A model generated the notes under the pieces. That model searched no databases. It saw only the letters and a list, made by a program, of their open reading frames with translations, and was not told the origin of the DNA. From Carposina sasakii (taxonomy: Eukaryota > Arthropoda > Insecta > Lepidoptera > Carposinidae), in assembly GCA_014607495.2 (NCBI GenBank), contig CP053157.1, positions 7,936,001 to 8,000,000 of the forward strand: a stretch of DNA of 64,000 nt. The letters are read 5' to 3'. Shown piece after piece: positions 49,547 to 61,625 of this stretch. The first letter of the stretch is position 1. The number at the start of each line of letters is the position of its first letter. Both the position numbers and the translations under genes were made by a program.

Positions 49547-52323
49547 ATGTTTAAGGTAAGTGAAACTTCTATTTTACTAGACCAGATGTAGCCTATTTTA
49601 GTTTATTTTATCTAAAGTTGGGAGTTCCATTAGCATGTTTGAAAGATTAGGAAGGAAAAGCAGGTAGAGACGTGTATCTAGCTGTTGCAAATCGATTTTA
49701 AAGTGAAACAAATCAAGTCCTTAGAGTAGTTTTCGTTGGTCCAAACTCTTATGTTCTGAATGTAATTTCAGATACTATGCATGACCATAGCTTTGTTACA
49801 CATAGCAGCAGTACACTCGCACGCACCACAGGAAACTACCCTGTATAGGTGGAAGCAGCTCGACTTCGCATACCCGAATCTTCAGGAACGGGAAAATGCT
49901 ATCCGAAATGGGTATGTACCTTTAATAAACCATTTTTATCAATAGAACCTAAATGATTGGCTATGCAAAAACCATTAGATATTTTTGAATCTATTTGGCG
50001 TTTAAATAACATCTACAAACCCACAGATTAAACATCGTTTCTGTAAAGTCTGAAAAGCTGTTGGACACCAGTCGATAAGGTTAGCCCAGAACAGTGTCGA
50101 AGTGAAGAGGAGGCCTTTACTAAGCAGTTGATGCATAAATTAATTGATCGATTGATTGTAGCGACCAGCATGGATTAAATAGATACATATTTCTTACCCT
50201 TACGCAGTTCCTAATGGATAATTAAATCGGAATAATTTCTCATGGCATCAATTTGAAGTCTAATAAAAAAGAAGTATACAAGTAAAACATGCTTTGCTAT
50301 CGTGCTTGTGCCTATCAAGCTGCTTCAAGAAGCAATTAATAATATTATGGCTTTACTTTTATGTTTTTAAGATAAATGAAGTTAAAGAGTATAAAAAAAG
50401 ACCCAAGATCAGGTAGGAAGTTGGGTTTAAACCTAAATATTTTGAAAAAAATAGTTCAATTTAGAGTCGATCCTTGTGTATGGTAAAGTTTGTTTGTATA
50501 ATTTGTCGACCACAAAATGTCCAAAGCATCAAGGTGAATAAATCTTGTCGACCTTCAAATATGTAATTTAACTTATAAATATAATTTAAATAAGTAATTC
50601 TGTTTTGTTTTGTGCCTTTTGTGGTTGATTTGTAACCAATACTGCGAAAATAAGTTATTTTTCACCAGACTAAGCTCTATTCTTATTGAAGATACACCAT
50701 AGAATGGTATCAAAATAGTTGACCAAATAGAAAAGGTACAAAGGCGTGCTTATCTCTAAAAGGGATTTCTTTTAGCATGTCGTCAGGAAAAAGAAATACT
50801 ATGCATATCCGCTCTTATTTGTAGACCTTGATTTGTAAATCTCGATAAATAATTCTAAAAAAATCCTAGACCCTTTTCCATTTCACACCACCTACTCGGC
50901 AAACAGAGCATATTAAAAGGCACTAGATAGATGTGGAACTGGCAAAACCCAAACTAAAATACTTTGACAAGATGTATCATGTTTACCAATTTCACATTTC
51001 AGACAATTTAATCAAACCAACGTAATATCTTTGGGCGTGGAAAGATGGAAAGACCGAGTGTTCATCAGTACCCCGCGGTGGAAACGCGGCGTGCCCGCCA
51101 CACTGTCGGCTTTGCCTACCGCTGCTGGCAGCGAATCGCCGCCGCTCGCACCCTACCCTAGCTGGGAATGGCACAACACTGGTAAGATTTTGAAAGGTAA
51201 CTACGTGTGCTCCCATTTCAGAACTTATTAGATGCGCTATTGATTGACACTAGCATTAGGTAAGATAATGCGTGACTAGGACTACTGATGAACTAACAAC
51301 AGTAACAATCTAAACTTGCAATTAATACGAACGTTGATATTTCGATAATATCACCTAAATACCTACACAACTTAAGTATTCATTACGAATATATATGTAC
51401 CTTTAATTAATTTTTTGTCCTCAGGCGACTGCAACAGATTTACGTCAGTTTTCCGCATGAGCATCGATCACTGCGGAGTAATGTGGGTGCTAGATTCTGG
51501 ACAGGTCGAAGCTTTTGAAACACCTCGACAACTCTGCCCACCAACGTTATTTGCTATACATTTGGACACCAACACAGTAATTGGTCGCTATCCAATACCA
51601 AATGAATACGTTTTACAAAACTCCTTGATCACCAATCTTGTAGTGGACTCCAGAGACGCTCGCTGCAGAGATCTGCATGTGTACATTGCGGATGCTTGGC
51701 GATTCGGACTCATAGTGTTTCGTGCTGCTGACTCCAATTTTTGGAAATTCAGCCATTACTCGTTCTACCCTGAACCGCTACTTTCAAATTACACTCTTCA
51801 TGGTTTAAACTTCCAATGGTCTGATGGATTATTTGGCATGTCACTAGGAAAATACCATCTTAAAGATAGGCCTTTATACTATCATTCTATGTCCGGTTCT
51901 CTAGAATTTGTGGTTAATACGTCAGTGATACGAGACCCTTCACGCGTGAATAACGCCGTGAGCGAGTTTAAACTTCTTGGCGAGAGTCGTGGTTCCATCG
52001 GTCAAGTATCAGCCGCAGCGGTTGACCGCAACGGTGTCATGTTCTTTAACCTAATTTCGCAAGATAGTATCGGATGTTGGGACACACGTAAGCCATATAT
52101 ATCCAAAAATCTCGGAGTCGTAGCGCGAAATGATCAAACATTAGTCTTCCCGAATGACCTACGCATTGATCACGAAGTGCGACAGAGAATTTGGATAATA
52201 ACTAATCGACTTCCAATGTATCAATTTAACTTGATTAATCCCAATGAGTACAATTATCGAATAATGTACATAGATCCTATAAGTGCAGTTTATCACACAG
52301 TGTGCGAACCAAATCCCGTATAA
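49547..52323 (+). CDS. Yellow-family protein, yellow-g/g2-like, complete (yellow gene 4)
   Basis: Exons 49547-49555, 49772-49911, 51003-51181 and 51425-52323 join in phases 0, 2, 1 to 408 codons plus TAA. The first exon codes only three residues (MFK). With the next exon it forms a signal peptide (ILCMTIALLHIAAVHS). Then follow LYRWKQLDFAYPN, GVERWKDRVFISTPRWKRGV, CNRFTSVFRMSIDHCGVMWV, LDSGQ, QLCPPTLFAIHLD, DLHVYIADAWRFGLIVFRA, NFQWSDGLFGMSLGKY, AAVDRNGVMFFNLI, DSIGCWDTRKPY, VFPNDLRIDH, IWIITNRLPMYQFN and YNYRIMYID. Intron positions 2 and 3 are the same as in the neighbour at 46251-48491, showing tandem duplication. An orthologue of yellow-g or yellow-g2 is likely; which one is undecided. The TATA-proximal promoter suggests strong regulated expression. 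Confidence 0.95.
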
Positions 52324-52690
52324 GTCTTTCTATCTATAAATACATAGGAAGGATGGAAATAATTCATTAGGAACCGGTTTCCTCATTGTGCAAAACTCAA
52401 GTACCAATTTATTTCGATTTTAGTTATTAAAGTACCACAGTATGTAATGCCTACATACATATCTATGTAAGTGTAACGCCTAGATACAAACAATTTACAT
52501 TGTATTATATTTTTTTAAAATAATTTAAACATAAATGACCAATGTAAAACGCAAACGTTTCCTTCGGACTACTGCTGAACTACGAATACCACCATGTTAA
52601 GGGTTATTGGATTATGTTAGTTTGCTTACATAGATACATATGTAAGTACCATAATGTTATTATTCGGTTGTAACTTAACATAGGTACTGT

Positions 52691-52696
52691 TTTATT
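52691..52696 (-). terminator. Poly(A) signal of the multi-pass membrane protein gene
   Basis: TTTATT on the + strand (AATAAA on the minus strand) lies about 52 nt after the TAA stop of the minus-strand gene. Confidence 0.55.
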
Positions 52697-52747
52697 ATGT
52701 TACAAACGTAAAAATATATGCCTGTTACGAGTATATACCACCATTAT

Positions 52748-55700
52748 TTAATTTTTGTGATTTGTTTTTTTATCGGGACCCTTTATTTTATTTTTTGATG
52801 TGCCAGCATTTTCGTGTTTTTCTCTTATTTCACTTGCCGCTAATCGGCTTTTCATACGATTTACAATAGTCTCTACACTATCCAATGATGAAGTTTTCTC
52901 AACTTCAGGTGTATTTTTCGGTTTATCTAACCTAGCGGCATGCTTTAAGTACGTTTTATTCTTTTTGTCATTTAAGTTGGTTCCAACTTTATTTCCTTCG
53001 GGAATATTTGTTTTATTAGGAACATTAGGTATGATGTTCCCTTCATTGACTTTTGTCGGACTTATTTTACGACTAATAATTTTTTCAGCTTCAGTTTCAG
53101 GGTCATTATATAGGATAGAAGTTGTCCGTTTGCTTGATTTTGTTACATTACTACAATCGTCTTTAATCATACTTTCTGATTGAACTAAACTCTGAGCTAG
53201 GGTCTGTTCACACTGCAGTTGTAGTGTTTTATCACATGACTTTTTCATAAATATTTGCGGATATTCACGTAAGTATGAAGCAGTTTTTCCTTTTGTATTA
53301 CCAACTTGGGGCGGCGGATCATGATCTTCATTATGAATAGCTGGGACACCTATTACATTCTTAGTAACATTCTTATTTACATTCATCGGTGATTGTGTAT
53401 TGAAAAGCTTTACTGGATCAATGCCTTCGTGTCTGAGATACATACCTATTCTTAATAACATCATCACAAACTGTTCCATTACGCGATCCCCATCGCGGGG
53501 CATCGCTATATCAGTACCGCCGTAGAAATCGTCAAACAAAGTAGTTTCAGACCCAGCACGTTCTTTGTTAGATGAGGCACTGATTGGTTGAAGTGCATCA
53601 AGACCTATTTTAAAATCTTCAAGACTATTATTTGCTTCTTCGACAACTTCTGCATTGTATATTGTTGGTGGTTCTGTCGCATTTTTAATTATTGGTCTGG
53701 TATCATTGTAACTGCAAAATATTTATTTAGATATAGGTAACTATCTAAAGGATAAGCAATTTAAAACATATCAAAAGAAATTACTAAACTCACAAATTTG
53801 CTATTAAAGTATTTCTCAGCTGGTCTTCTTTTAGCAAAGATTTTGTTCGCCGTCTCCTGATTGCGAGCTCTAACCCATAATCATGGTCGCTTGATGGAAG
53901 CACGGCAGGGAAAGTTTTGAAAGCGGCAGCTAATTTTAACGAGTTGTAGTAGCTGGTTGAAAATGGGAATTATTATTAAACAGATCTATGGATATAACGT
54001 AAGATAATATTTGCATAGCAAATCCAAGATTTTCTTTACCTAAGTACAAGCATCCACATATAGAAGGCGGGCGTAATGTCAGCGAGCTTGAAAATGAGAA
54101 ACTTGATACAGGGAGGACGTGCAGGCCCAAGTAGCACACACGTGCCCAGACCCAGCGCCAGGCTAGTCAGCTCACACAGCAGCTTGCGGATAGCAGCCAG
54201 CAGTAGCCAGGGTAGCAGAAGAATTGGACGCTCCTCCTGTTTTATACGTGATGTTTTTTACTATACCTCACCTACAAGTATCATTTTATTTTCAAACTAG
54301 TGGACGCCCGCGACTCTGTCCGCGTGGACTACAGAAAAAACAAAATGTCGAAATTAATAATAATAATAATGAGCTTTATTTATCAAAAAGAGAGGTTATC
54401 AATTCGTCTGTATGTTTTTTAATAGTTGGTCATGATATACTTCCTGGTTGGTCCCATATTCACCACATCAGGATCCGATGATGGGATCTTGGAGAAATCG
54501 AGGGCAATCCTCGAATATTGTAGGCACATGTAGTCTGTTTTTATACTTTTACGCGAGCGTTTTGATCACCTACATATAAAACATAACATCTGATGATGGA
54601 ATCTCTAAGGAATCTAGGGATATCCTCAAATATAAAAGGCACAAGTAGTCCGTTTTTAGATTTTTATAGAGAATTTTGGTCAGCTACACATAATATAAAG
54701 GAAACGAGGGTCTGATGATGGAGCCGCCGAAAAACACATAGTGGAACTTTTTAGTAACAAAATCCCCCTATGGCAGGGGGTGGCCTAGGTCCTGAGTAGT
54801 GGACTGCAATAGGCTTATGAAGATGGAGATAATAAGATAATAAATTAAGTCGTGTAATTATATGTTCCGTTAAGCCGTGTCCTAAGTAAGATGGTTATGG
54901 TAAGAGGAAGAGGTAAAATGATTGGGAACAGAGCAGGAAGAAGGAGTGCAATTATATGTTGCTTATATTGTCAGATGGCAAATTTCGAAGCCTAGTCATT
55001 TCTCTCTGTGCCCTTTCGTCATGTGGCCGATTTTATAATTTGCTGGCATCTAAATCTGACAATATTATGCCTTCTAAACTTCGTACACGGCATAACGTAA
55101 CATATATTTTAGAAAAATTTTACTTTAGTTTTGGCTCATAGGGGCGGAAGTCCGTTTTTCGTTTTAAAAAAATTATTCCCATTCTAAACTCTCAAAAACG
55201 TTTTGTAGCACTGCTATAAAAATTTTAGGGGACATGGGGTCTCCTTGTCTCACTCCTCGTAATATCTGAATTTCCGGTCCACGTTTCTCTAGTTTCACGC
55301 AGCTGGTACTGTTTTCGTATATGTTTTTTAGAATGTGTATATACTTATCTTCAACTTGGCATCTATGTAGTGCTTCCCAAATTACATCGTGTGATATCGT
55401 ATCGAATGCCTTAGCGTAGTCAATGAATGCTATATATAAGGGTTTGTTGAATTCATTGTATTTTTCCATTATTTGCTGCATTACATGTATATGGTCAATT
55501 GTTGAGAAGCTTAACCGGAAGCCCGCTTGTTCTATAGGTTGATTGTTTTCGATCTTACCACTGATTTTACTTAAAAGTATTGAGGTAAAGAGTTTATAAA
55601 TGCTAGGAAGTAGGCTAATTGGGCGGTAGTTGCCTATGTCACCTTTTTGGTATAACAGTATTATATCTGATTTCTTCCACTGTTCTGGTATTTGTCCCGT

Positions 55701-58700
55701 ATTTATGATTATGCTGAACATACTCGTATGTGATAATGGGCGAGTCAAAATAACAATTCCAATTTTTAAATTCTCGTTTAATATTCCGTCTGGGCCTGGA
55801 CTTTTCTCTGATTTAAGATTTTTTTACATGTCTAATTATTTCCATCTCATCTACATTTGTAGGTTCATCTTCAGTTTATATATAGTTCCCGTTCCCGATA
55901 TATCTGTTATCACATATACCAATATTTCGTTTATAAAGTTCTTTACAGAAATCTGTTGCACAATCTAAAATATCTTATCTCGTGTTACTCGTAGTTCCTG
56001 TAGATTTTGATTTTAAATGTTTATCCAGTTTTTGTATGTTTTCAAATGTTTATATGCTCTTTTAGTACTTCTATATTGTTTTAAGTTTATTTCTATTATC
56101 TTTTTTCTGTAGTTAGCGAAATCCTTTTTGATCGCCTTGTTAGTTATTTTGAACAGTGTACTTAGCTCTTTCTTCATTTCTCTAGTTTTTTGTTTTACCT
56201 TTACAAGTTTTGAGTATGCTGTTATTAGTTGTTGTTGTTTTTCTTTAATTTGTTTCATTGACGTACTTTTTTTATGATGTATTCAATTTTGTTATATAAG
56301 GTCTGGACGTTCATGCCGTCATCGGCTCTTACCAGTCTATGGTCGGAACTAAATTCTAATCCATGTACCCGTAGTACTTCAATTTTTCTTATTTTTTGTG
56401 GTTAGTTTGCCAGGATATAGTCCACTTCGTTCTTTATTTTTTCGTTTGGAGAAATCCATGTCTATTTCCGGTTGCATCTCGCTTTAAAATATGTGTTCAT
56501 AACGGACAATTTATTTTCAAGGGCAAATTCTATGAGCTTTTGCTTTAGCTAAGCCCAATTTAGTATTAAAATCTCCAATTACTAGTACGTTCTCCCCAAC
56601 TTAATGTTGCGCTTCTTAAAAAGTGTCGTAAAATTTATCAATTACTCCAGTCGAGGCTTTTTCAGTTGGAGCGTACATACAATAAATTATCTTATTGTTG
56701 AATTGTAGTTGAAGTGGGTCACTCTTTCGGAAAAACCTGGGAATTTTAGTACTATTTTGTTTTTGTGTTCTTTTTTATCAAAAACCCTACACCATACAGG
56801 CCGGGCGTTTCTCCCTTGTAATAAAATATAAATTCCTTGTACTCTTCGATATTGCAACCCATTCGCCTAACTTCGGCTAAGCCTAGTATGTCGATTTTTA
56901 TTTTTTGTAATGAATGCATAAGCTCGATGTACTTGCTTGCAGATGCTAATGTTCGTACATTAAATGTTCCAATATGAAGCGGTCTTTGACTATTATTCTT
57001 TCCTTTTTTCACTGGAGGGTTGTGGTCATTTTCCCCCACGGAGACCAACCGACTTGGGGGAGTGTTTTTCTTATTTTTTTGTTGAAAGTTTGAGTGATGG
57101 TGATCGTTTTTGCTGTACCGGTTGTGTGTGTACGTTGGTTGCTATGAACTGGGCTTATCCCTCATTGAGTTCGATCTCGCACGTGCTATGTACTCGTATG
57201 CGTTAGTTGTATTGGCTTTTTTCGTGGTTCCATGTAGTGTTTTTTCTGATGGTGATGTGCAGAGGTTGGGTGATGAAGATGGTTCCCTTCTTCTTTTTTC
57301 GAGATTTCCATTTACTTGGTTCTTAACTATCAGCTTGTCTACTTTTAAGTACGCTACATTTCCTTTGTTCCGTTCTTCTTCAAGCTGTGTTTGTAGTCGT
57401 TTGCGTGTTTCTAGTACTTCTTTTGTAAAGTCTTCTTTTACATATATATTTTTTTACATATATATTTTACATATATGCCTAGAGCATTCCGCATTTTTCC
57501 TTCAATCCACTAACTTCATTTTTAAGTTGTTTATTTTCCTCGTCCAACCTTCTAAATCGTTTATCAATTTGCTGTACTACATTTTTAGTTACCGTTTCCG
57601 TTATAATTATAGTCTGTTGTTTCATTTGTTCCTGAATTTTTTTTAGCAATATTTGTGTTTGTTTATCCATCCATTGTTACTTGTACTCTTGTTTGGGCTT
57701 TTTATGGTAATTGAAGTTGTGGTTCGTGTGGGCACACAAGAGATGGCGCTAGCGTCGCATTCGGAATTGCGACGTATGATGAGTGTCACCCGTAGCCCGG
57801 CAAGTTACGTAGGTCAGGAACAACGATTTTAGAAAAATGTTTTTCCTTATATTTCCCGTAGTACACCTCGGATTTTGTTGGGGCAAACACAAGCAGATAG
57901 CTGGTTTCTCAGACTTTCTAACTATATATATAGCACAGTATCACAGTGTCACTTTTAAATATATTTTTATGATAATTTTTCGGAGACCATAAAACACAGT
58001 GTAGTTTGGGTAACTGTCACGGAACATACACCTATAATGTCGATATTATCCAGGATTAAAACATTTTCCCGGGATAAAAAGTAGCATATATGTTAAGTGG
58101 GACCTGTCACAATATATTACTGAAAACTGCATCGAAATCGGTTCAGCTGTTTCTGAGATTAGCGTGCACAAACCCACAGACAAATAGACAAACCGACAAA
58201 AAATAAAAAAAAATATTATTTTGGGTACTATTGCGTTAATAAAGGTCTTCTATAATATTTTTTCTCATATATCTTCTATGTACTGACAGCGATCCGTTAC
58301 AATTTTATTATATGTATACCTATAGATAATAAATATGTTCCTTTGATTAATGTCTGAATAATCATCATCATCATTAGCCTATTGCAGTCCACTGCTGGAC
58401 GTAGGCCTCCCCCAGGGCACGCCACAAGATTACCATGAGGGGTATTTGCCCATGGTCACCACGCTGATCAGACGGGTTGGTGACCGCAGTTTGTATTTTG
58501 GACTATGTTGTCAACACGGGAGGCGCTGCTGCCCACCTCCCGGGAACCTTTTATCACCTCCACAGATCATCCCGCAGGGGGTAATCTGTGATCGCCTCGT
58601 AAGATACCCACGGGCAGACAAGGGGTGGTACGAATTCTACTCTGCCGGCACCACGCGGCAATGTCTGAATATACTAATATAAATTCAAAATAATAACAGA

Positions 58701-59372
58701 TGCTAAGAACATCTAGAGGCTTGGTTTAGTATGGTTTTAGTAACTGTTGCGTTATTTTTTATAATATTACTAATTATTATACAACAAAAGCTAAATTGAA
58801 TTTAGGTGTACCAAAAACACGGGATACAGCATCACGATGTACGAGGCCAGGTACACGTAAAGCGTGAAGCACTTGACCAGCATGACGCCAGAGATCATTG
58901 TCCTTAGCACACGCTGAACTGGCATCGACAAATCTGAAGGCATTTTCATCTGCCATACCTGTTAAACCATGAGTAGATATGCTTAGAAAATGTCCAATCT
59001 CAAGCTTATGCTATGCTAAATATCTGATAACTACTAACTCTAATTGACTTTTTATTATATAATATATAATAAATATAATCCACAGGGTCACCAACACGCC
59101 TGCCCAGCGTGGTGACTATGGGCAAATACCCCCCATGGCAGTCTTGTGGCGTGCCCTGGGGGACGCCTACGTCCAGCAGTGGACTGCAATAGACTGATGA
59201 TGATGATGATAATATATAATATAATAGCATTAAGGTATGAACTTACCTGCTTTAAATTAGCATTGACCTTGAATAAGGTGGCATCAAAGATAGTCCTGAG
59301 CAGTCCGAGTAGCGTCCACATGCAGACCTCTGACTGCAGGCTCATACCAACGTACATAAGAATATTGTACAT
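52748..59372 (-). CDS. Unrecognised multi-pass membrane protein with long hydrophilic tail, complete
   Basis: Minus-strand exons 59247-59372, 58812-58958, 54040-54236, 53794-53952 and 52748-53711 join in phases 0, 0, 2, 2 to 530 codons plus stop. The ATG is the first after an in-frame TGA. Residues 1-160 are membrane-rich: VCMWTLLGLLRTIF near 17-30, VMLVKCFTLYVYLASYIVML near 67-86, ILLLPWLLLAAI near 96-107, LTSLALGLGTCVLLG near 114-128, and FYMWMLVL near 149-156. This suggests four or so segments. Residues 160-530 are polar, Lys/Asn/Thr-rich and probably disordered, with a basic C-terminus, and one conserved-looking patch (FDDFYGGTDIAMPRDGDRV, MLLRIGMYLRHEGIDPVKLF). I recognise no family. The topology recalls small insect tetraspan proteins, but the long tail is unusual. 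The 4.6-kb third intron carries a split repeat and a retrotransposon in the same orientation. Confidence 0.8.
54299..54351 (+). repeat. Family E repeat, left half of a split copy
   Basis: TAGTGGACGCCCGCGACTCT to CAAAATGTCGA matches the first 55 bp of the intact copy at 38334. The match stops at AATGTCGA (54344-54351). The rest of the repeat resumes at 58036. Confidence 0.8.
54352..58035 (-). mobile_element. RTE-like non-LTR retrotransposon, about 3.7 kb, decayed, inserted in a family E repeat
   Basis: Flanked by AATGTCGA on both sides (54344-54351 and 58036-58043), an 8-bp target duplication. On the minus strand, in order: a coiled-coil-like N-terminal ORF (57670-57479), an endonuclease domain with GTFNVRTLAS and DILGLAEVRRMG (57048-56752), a Lys-rich linker (56258-56013), and a reverse-transcriptase domain with KSPGPDGIL, YRPISLLPSIYKLFT, EQAGFR, YIAFIDYAKAFDTI and LRGVRQGDPMSP (about 55830-55173). 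Frames are broken in several places and the RT stops before the second catalytic Asp pair, so the copy is dead. Its 3' end carries a (TTA)n tail at 54352-54371, as in RTE elements. A family F repeat (about 54376-54730) sits in the 3' part. Confidence 0.8.
54376..54835 (+). repeat. Family F repeat followed by a family C fragment, nested in the retrotransposon
   Basis: AGGTTATCAATTCGTCTGTA at left, then three degenerate GATGATGG(A/G)(A/T) units (54476, 54591, 54714), match 6385-6685 in reverse. From about 54765, GGCAGGGGGTGGCC to GTGGACTGCAATAGGCTTAT is a reversed, degenerate family C copy. Confidence 0.5.
58036..58325 (+). repeat. Family E repeat, right half of the split copy
   Basis: It starts AATGTCGATATTATCCAGG and continues CCCGGGATAAAAAGTAGC, ATCGAAATCGGTTCAGCTG, and so on, as in 38334-38552, ending near TTATATGTATACCTATAGA. 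A GACAAAT..GACAAACCGAC and A-rich stretch is an insertion relative to the reference copy. Confidence 0.75.
58360..58662 (+). repeat. Dispersed repeat family C, copy 3 (longest)
   Basis: (ATC)n head, CTATTGCAGTCCACTGCTGG, CTCCCCCAGGGCACGCCACA, GGTTGGTGACCGCAGTTTG, CACGGGAGGCGCTGCTGCCC, GTGATCGCCTCGTAAGATAC, ACTCTGCCGGCACCACGCGG. It lies in intron 3 of the membrane-protein gene. Confidence 0.75.
59087..59212 (-). repeat. Dispersed repeat family C, copy 4 (truncated, reversed)
   Basis: GGTCACCAACACGCCTGCCC to GTCCAGCAGTGGACTGCAAT and (GAT)n is the head of family C on the minus strand. It lies in intron 1 (58959-59246) of the membrane-protein gene and ends about 35 bp from exon 1. Confidence 0.75.
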
Positions 59373-61625
59373 TCTCCTCGACTGGCTTCATTCATCTCTT
59401 CACAGGAAAATCAAACTCAAATGTTTTCAACTCAACAGTTTAGGAATGGACATTGTTGCGATGTTAATGCTGCATATTGTGAACCCATTTTGGGTTTGTT
59501 TTGGATGGAGTTTTTAGGGTTATTTATTGATTTTGATAAGCGTTTGTCAGATTAATTGACACAATCCGTAATATTAATAACTTCATTCATAACATAGATA
59601 GCGTTCATTTCAAATAAAATTATAATTTCACAGGCCTGAGAGTTTTAAATAATATTAGTAGGTATATAAACATTTTCCCCTAGCACTTTAACAGTTCTAT
59701 CTAACACAATCTAACCATGTTAATTGAACAGTGCCAAATTAGCCTTGTGAAACCTTGTACCTACCTACTACCTATTTAAAATATTTTGGTATTTAATACT
59801 TAATGTAAAATGGGAAGAGAGAACAAAATGCTACAAGTTCCCAGATTATAGCTATTAGACAAGCAATATGTGGGTATGTAACATTGCTATTGAAGAATAA
59901 GAGGTAGATCGCTCGATGCAACTGTTACATAATTAGGAGAAGCAGGTAGTTAATTGATTTTGCTCTTTATTTTTATATAATAAGTATTAATCTTCTATCT
60001 TTTCATTGAATACTCTCCTTTAGCTTGGCGATATGTGGTAAGTATACTTACCTATACAGGGTGTAGGTGACAGCCAGGCAAATACTGAAATGCTGAACAA
60101 GCACCACTGTGTTGAGGTATATGACAGTGTTATTACTCGCAGGAAATGTATTTTTGATTTGATTATCAGTAATCTTTACTCTCCGCTCCAATTATATCGG
60201 GCGATCATGTGACATAGGCTTATTGGTTATTGTGTGACACATTGCTTGGGTCACTTGTGACTCCATTAGAGTTGATCAGTTATTTGAACTTCTTCGAGGG
60301 CAACTTTTTTTGAAAATCATCTTTTCGGTAATTTTTTATTTTGAAGTCATTATCTAAGGCCTAATTAAACTATCTTTTTCCAGAAAATATGAAAAGAAAA
60401 GTCGGAAAATTTTGGACTTTTCCTACAAAAATTTTCAGTGTTTTCCGCCTCAGAATCATGATCTGAAGTCATGGTATGAATATTTGCCTGGCTGTTACAA
60501 ACATCCTATATGTATAATCGTTGTTCATCTCACAGTATTGGAGTAGAGACCAAAAAGCTTTTAAAGTTTAGCTCTTTGAGATTTTGTTTTACACTTTTAG
60601 GTAAAACGTTGGTATTTGCTGTTGGACTGGTTGATTAATTTATGTTATTCTTAATTTATGACCCTGCGAGTCCTATACCTACGTAACTATTGTTTTTGGG
60701 ACATCACAATTCCGACGTGATCCTGACTATTTAATATTGTTGGTACTTTCTCGTACTCTTATAATCCTGTATCAACTCTCCAAGTCGGTAATAAATAGAC
60801 AGTTAAAATAGTTATCAAAATAGTTATAAGAATAAATTGTTGTTCATAATAACTCGATGTTGTCATCGTAGTTTCTTTAGGACAAGTCATGCGTAATTAA
60901 TTAAAATAAAATTTAAACAATAGCTGACGACGACTCATGTCACTCATCTATCAAGCGAAGACAGGCCGCGCTGCGACGACTTCTCATTATTGAACCTCGA
61001 CATCTCAATATAGATTAAGTACTTACACGCTAATATAATATCTTGTGTTAATTTACTAGTGGACTAATCTACCTACTCATTATTCTGTGAGAGTCAGTAT
61101 AAAAAACTGGTTTTTAATGTTTTCAATTTAGATGATAGTCGGTTTCGATTTTAAGGTATTTCTTTCAATTATACCTGGATATCTTTCTTTACATAACTTT
61201 CCCCGAAAAAAAACTAGAATCACTTAAACCTAAGTATCATGTTCATCCAAGGCCCTATGAAAAAATGTGTAACACAAACCTTCTGGTTTTTCGAATACAA
61301 ATTATGTTGGACTGAATCATTTATAAGTCAAACCTAAATTTACTTACCTACATACCTATTTAATTATTACTCAGAAAACCTAATAGTAGATACCTAATAC
61401 TACGCATTATGAAGATCTACGAGTATGCTGAAAGACATTTTTTTTGTTGAATGTATTAAAGACATATTTTTTGAGAATGGACTGGGGGACCAACCAAATT
61501 TAAATCAATAAATATTAACAGAACAAGTCAGAGTAAAACATGATCCTAAAGTCCTAACAACTACGTAAAAAATAGTAGAGTTTAGCAAAATAGTATCCAC
61601 CTAGCTATGATGTTATCTAACATTG
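59373..61625. other. Upstream region of the membrane-protein gene, no other gene seen
   Basis: AT-rich DNA 5' of the minus-strand gene. The promoter is presumably within the first few hundred bases but no TATA box could be chosen. A D2-like piece occurs at about 60420-60520 (TTTTCCGCCTCAGAATCATG, ATTTGCCTGGCTGTTACAAA), also seen at about 29331-29405. Confidence 0.4.

Noticed and set aside
52800..53183. Plus-strand 127-codon hydrophobic frame
   Set aside because: Shadow of the polar Lys/Asn-rich tail exon on the minus strand. Hydrophobic antisense frames are typical for such composition.
54128..54140. CCCAAGTAGCACA, identical to the terminus of the 4551-6212 element, inside exon 3 of the membrane-protein gene
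   Set aside because: It codes a normal part of the membrane domain (CVLLG) with no further element sequence on either side, so I take it as chance.
57110..57646. Plus-strand 178-codon Phe/Ser-rich frame
   Set aside because: Antisense of the retrotransposon's ORF1/endonuclease region.
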